Position numbers and translations under genes: made by a program
Shown here: positions 62,223 through 64,000 of the stretch, piece by piece
Position numbering within the stretch: position 1 is the first letter of the stretch
Layout of the letters: each line of letters starts with the position of its first letter
Assembly (NCBI RefSeq): GCF_008064635.1
Contig: NZ_VRYZ01000008.1
Coordinates: 62,001-126,000 of the forward strand
Origin: Parahaliea aestuarii
GTDB taxonomy: Bacteria; Pseudomonadota; Gammaproteobacteria; Pseudomonadales; Halieaceae
Length of the DNA: 64,000 bases
Reading direction: 5' to 3'
Notes under the pieces: generated by a model
Database searches by the model: none
What the model saw: the letters and a program-made list of their open reading frames with translations, nothing else
Told to the model about the DNA's origin: nothing

Positions 62223-62238
62223 TGCAAACACGATGCCA
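62223..62238 (-). promoter_or_regulatory. Sigma-54 promoter of the PEP-CTERM gene at 61205
   Basis: On the minus strand the sequence TGGCATCGTGTTTGCA gives -24 TGGCAT and -12 TTGCA with exactly 10 nt between GG and GC. This matches the YTGGCAYG-N4-TTGCW consensus very closely (a T also precedes it). It lies about 100 nt upstream of the start codon. PrsR is the expected activator. Confidence 0.75.
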
Positions 62239-62385
62239 AAAGCCAAAAATGGCGGATTCTCAACAGCTTAAAAATTGATCAATTGATTGTTTCAGGCCGG
62301 CTGTAAAGGCAGCTGACAGCCCGGGCGGGCATTCGCCAGCCGCCTGGTACCGGCGGGAGCCGGGGTGACCACCATGACGAAAAAG

Positions 62386-62401
62386 TGTGACGCAGATCAC
62401 T
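62386..62401. promoter_or_regulatory. Palindromic candidate activator site (CRP-like or PrsR UAS)
   Basis: TGTGACGCAGATCACT: a TGTGA-N6-TCACA-type palindrome with one mismatch. It lies about 90 nt upstream of the 62491 promoter and 150 nt from the 62238 one, a normal distance for a bacterial enhancer-binding protein. It could instead be a CRP/Vfr-family site. Confidence 0.45.
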
Positions 62402-62490
62402 GTCGACTGGCTTTACAACACTGGTCGAAGAGCAACGAATCATCACTAGCTAATTTTTATTCTTCAATAATTTCAATGGCTTGCTAGTTC

Positions 62491-62506
62491 TGGCACGAAG
62501 CCTGCT
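62491..62506 (+). promoter_or_regulatory. Sigma-54 promoter of the PEP-CTERM gene at 62584
   Basis: TGGCACGAAGCCTGCT: -24 TGGCACG is perfect and the -12 GC stands exactly 10 nt after GG (CTGCT instead of TTGCW at one position). It is 78 nt upstream of the start codon, giving a leader of about 65 nt. PrsR is the expected activator. Confidence 0.75.
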
Positions 62507-62583
62507 AAATCAGGGGTGAACAAGCCGGCTTCGTAAATTCGGGGCTCTTATCCAGAAACAGAATTTCCCATGGGGGACTCACA

Positions 62584-63207
62584 ATGAAAAAGCTGCTCCA
62601 ACAACTGACCCTTGCCGCTGGCGTAATCTTTGGTGCGTCGGCCAATGCTGCAATTATTGAAGTCGTAGATGTCGTAGGACCTGCGAACATGTTTGATAGC
62701 AATGGCCTCCAAAACAATCTTGTTTCTGGGCTAGCATCTGGCAGGGGTTACAACACCGTAAACTTCACTCACGATCTGACAGATAACCCCGAATTTCCCT
62801 TCGAAGATGTTATCAGCGGTATGATCTCCATTGCGCTCTATGACGATCAGGTGAGCTATTGCCTACCCTTCGTTGGTTGCTACAACGGTGACGACCTGGC
62901 TTTGGAAGTAGCCCTGATTGTCGTTGCGGGTTTTGATTTTGAGACAGGAAATATCAATTTTGGAACTGGTGGAGGATTTAATGCGGGACTCGGCACACAA
63001 GCGTTGACTGATGCCGAAGCCGGATCCGTAGCTGTGAATATCTCGCCATTGGTTGGTTTGGGGGCAACTGATTTTTATGTGGGGCTTTCAACGCTTACCC
63101 TCCAAGTTGAATCCAACCCGGTTCCAGTACCCACCACACTGGCCCTCTTCGGCCTCGGCCTCCTCGGCCTGGGCGCCGTTCGCAAGCGCAAGCAAGCGAC
63201 CGCCTGA
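62584..63207 (+). CDS. PEP-CTERM-like sorting-signal protein with variant motif
   Basis: A 207-aa exported protein. The signal peptide is MKKLLQQLTLAAGVIFGASA with cleavage near ANA. The mature part is small, hydrophobic-beta in style, with a cysteine pair in YCLPFVGCYNGDD. The C-terminal signal reads PVPVPTTLALFGLGLLGLGA followed by VRKRKQATA. It has the helix and basic tail of PEP-CTERM proteins, but P-V-P-T in place of P-E-P. This variant is common in gammaproteobacterial exosortase substrates. A strong sigma-54 promoter precedes it and a terminator follows. Confidence 0.9.
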   Translation: MKKLLQQLTLAAGVIFGASANAAIIEVVDVVGPANMFDSNGLQNNLVSGLASGRGYNTVNFTHDLTDNPEFPFEDVISGMISIALYDDQVSYCLPFVGCYNGDDLALEVALIVVAGFDFETGNINFGTGGGFNAGLGTQALTDAEAGSVAVNISPLVGLGATDFYVGLSTLTLQVESNPVPVPTTLALFGLGLLGLGAVRKRKQATA

Positions 63208-63287
63208 AACTCGATAATTCGCCAGCGGGCACCTCGCCCGCCCGGCGAAGCGAACGGCAAATAGAGCGCCCGCTGTATTTGCCCACC

Positions 63288-63317
63288 AAACCCCGGAGCA
63301 TCGCGCCCCGGGGTTTT
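63288..63317 (+). terminator. Rho-independent terminator after the variant PEP-CTERM gene
   Basis: A 9-bp stem (63288-63296 AAACCCCGG with 63308-63316 CCGGGGTTT), loop of 11 nt, followed by TTCAC. It lies 80 nt after the stop codon and matches an intrinsic terminator with a short U-tract. Confidence 0.7.
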
Positions 63318-63945
63318 CACTTTATAGCGCCGTCAAAAACAACCTCGGGGCATTTTGCTCTGCCAGGTCGGTCAGCCCGGGCTATCTGCACGTCACACCA
63401 CATTTTTCTATCAACACAGACACACTACCCAAAGCCAGGCCATCAGACTGCACTCCATCGCCACCTTCCTCAAAAACTAACAAACGCACGCTAATAAACG
63501 CCTTTATATACACTCCCCTATTCCATCCACGGGGCGGCTAATAACCACTACCAAGCTGTTATTCCCGGCCAACATGAAGGCCCGTGCCTTTGCGCCCAAT
63601 CAGTCTCTAAATACATCGGCACAATAGCAGGGGCTTGCCTATGCTTCCCCACGGTAGCGCGCCCCACTGCGTACCCGAACTCTTCTGACTCTACTATTGC
63701 AGTGTTTCGCGCCAATCCTGACCGGGCTCACCAGGACGGCAAGCCCGGCCGGGCGTACAACCCGACCGCGTCGGGCATGGTTTCAATCTGGGCTGTCTGA
63801 GGAGGGAGGGCATATAACGTTGACAGAATACGAGTGGTATCCACGCCTCTCGCGTTACATAGATAGAGGCGACAAAAAAACACAGGTGTGAATCGCCGGA
63901 CATTGCTTTCTCCGGATAGAACAATCCCAAATGGAGAACAAACCC
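63318..63945. other. Intergenic stretch without a recognisable gene
   Basis: About 630 bp with no supported reading frame; the short frames here have no ribosome site or domain. AT-rich segments near 63470-63560 could hold a promoter, and TTGACA at 63821-63826 has no well-spaced -10 box. The leader before 63946 (63880-63945) may be part of an mRNA leader. I see no riboswitch or ncRNA with confidence. Confidence 0.5.
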
Positions 63946-64000
63946 ATGAGATACCTACTGTTAACAACGCTGGCAGCGGGGCTTAGCCTGCCGCTGATCG
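63946..64000 (+). CDS. Secreted protein, 5' end only
   Basis: The frame opens MRYLLLTTLAAGLSLPLI and leaves the window. This is a typical Sec signal peptide. GGAG lies 9 nt upstream. The function cannot be told; being next to two PEP-CTERM genes, it may be a further XrtA substrate. Confidence 0.6.
   Translation, partial: MRYLLLTTLAAGLSLPLI

Larger units (their letters stand above)
62123..62583. other. Divergent regulatory region between two PEP-CTERM genes
   Basis: 461 bp without a gene, AT-richer than the surroundings. It carries the two sigma-54 promoters (62223 and 62491), a TGTGA-N6-TCACT palindrome at 62386-62401 and several AT-rich repeats such as TTGATCAATTGAT. Nothing here looks like an RNA gene. 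The arrangement suggests common control of both PEP-CTERM genes by one upstream activating site. Confidence 0.7.

Noticed and set aside
63820-63945. A possible riboswitch-like leader before the last gene
   Set aside because: Fragments such as AGGCGACAAAAAAACACAGGTGTG have no consistent match to known riboswitch cores that I could align by eye.

Overview
This window is high-GC, gene-dense proteobacterial chromosome. It is best read as one very large exosortase A (XrtA) / PEP-CTERM exopolysaccharide locus. The gene set and protein style suggest a gammaproteobacterium, possibly a marine member such as the Halieaceae; this is an inference without any search. Marker families present (named from family knowledge, not searched) are XrtA fused to EpsI, the XrtA chain-length protein, tyrosine autokinase and export lipoprotein, the two sugar transferases of the EpsH1 system, FemAB-like protein, polysaccharide deacetylase, amidotransferase 1, the putative O-glycosylation ligase, the PrsK/PrsR regulators, the TPR lipoprotein PrsT, and two PEP-CTERM proteins.

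Layout. (a) 1-4019, minus strand: initiating sugar transferase (cut by the window edge), PLP decarboxylase and acyl-CoA ligase. (b) 4127-12707, plus strand: candidate polymerase/ligase, TPR protein, Wzx-type flippase, sulfotransferase-like protein, an ATP-grasp/phosphotyrosine-phosphatase fusion, esterase, and a second sulfotransferase. (c) 12722-15801, minus: two XrtA-associated hydrolases, an acyl carrier protein and a family 2 glycosyltransferase. (d) 16079-22674: a secreted di-heme beta-propeller protein (plus), a beta-helix protein (minus), an asparagine-synthase-like protein without the glutaminase cysteine (plus) and a deacetylase (plus). (e) 22671-50631, minus: a long run of tightly overlapping genes that carries most of the XrtA core, ending in the HprK-related/PqqD-like/nucleotidyltransferase cassette. 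(f) 50844-53185, minus: UDP-HexNAc dehydrogenase and 4-epimerase. (g) 53375-56825, plus: prsK-prsR. (h) 56832-62122, minus: phosphatase, serine protease, PrsT and a PEP-CTERM protein. (i) 62584-64000, plus: a second PEP-CTERM protein and the start of a further secreted protein.

How it fits together. UDP-HexNAc precursors (WecB-like, TviB-like, TviC-like) feed the initiating transferase and several glycosyltransferases. The repeat unit is decorated by acyl, sulfo, acetyl/deacetyl and probably amino-acid or amide chemistry, flipped, polymerised and exported through a Wzz/Wza-like path controlled by tyrosine phosphorylation. XrtA processes PEP-CTERM proteins that accompany this polymer. PrsK/PrsR with sigma-54 probably control the PEP-CTERM genes: both have clear -24/-12 promoter elements in their shared divergent intergenic region.

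The most notable observations are: a slippery A9 run joining an AAA ATPase to an OmpA-domain ORF, which would give an ExeA-like architecture; the ATP-grasp/LMW-PTP fusion; the sigma-54 divergent pair; the HprK-related cassette with a Tat-like orphan substrate candidate; and the di-heme propeller/beta-helix pair. No rRNA, tRNA, CRISPR array or insertion sequence was seen.
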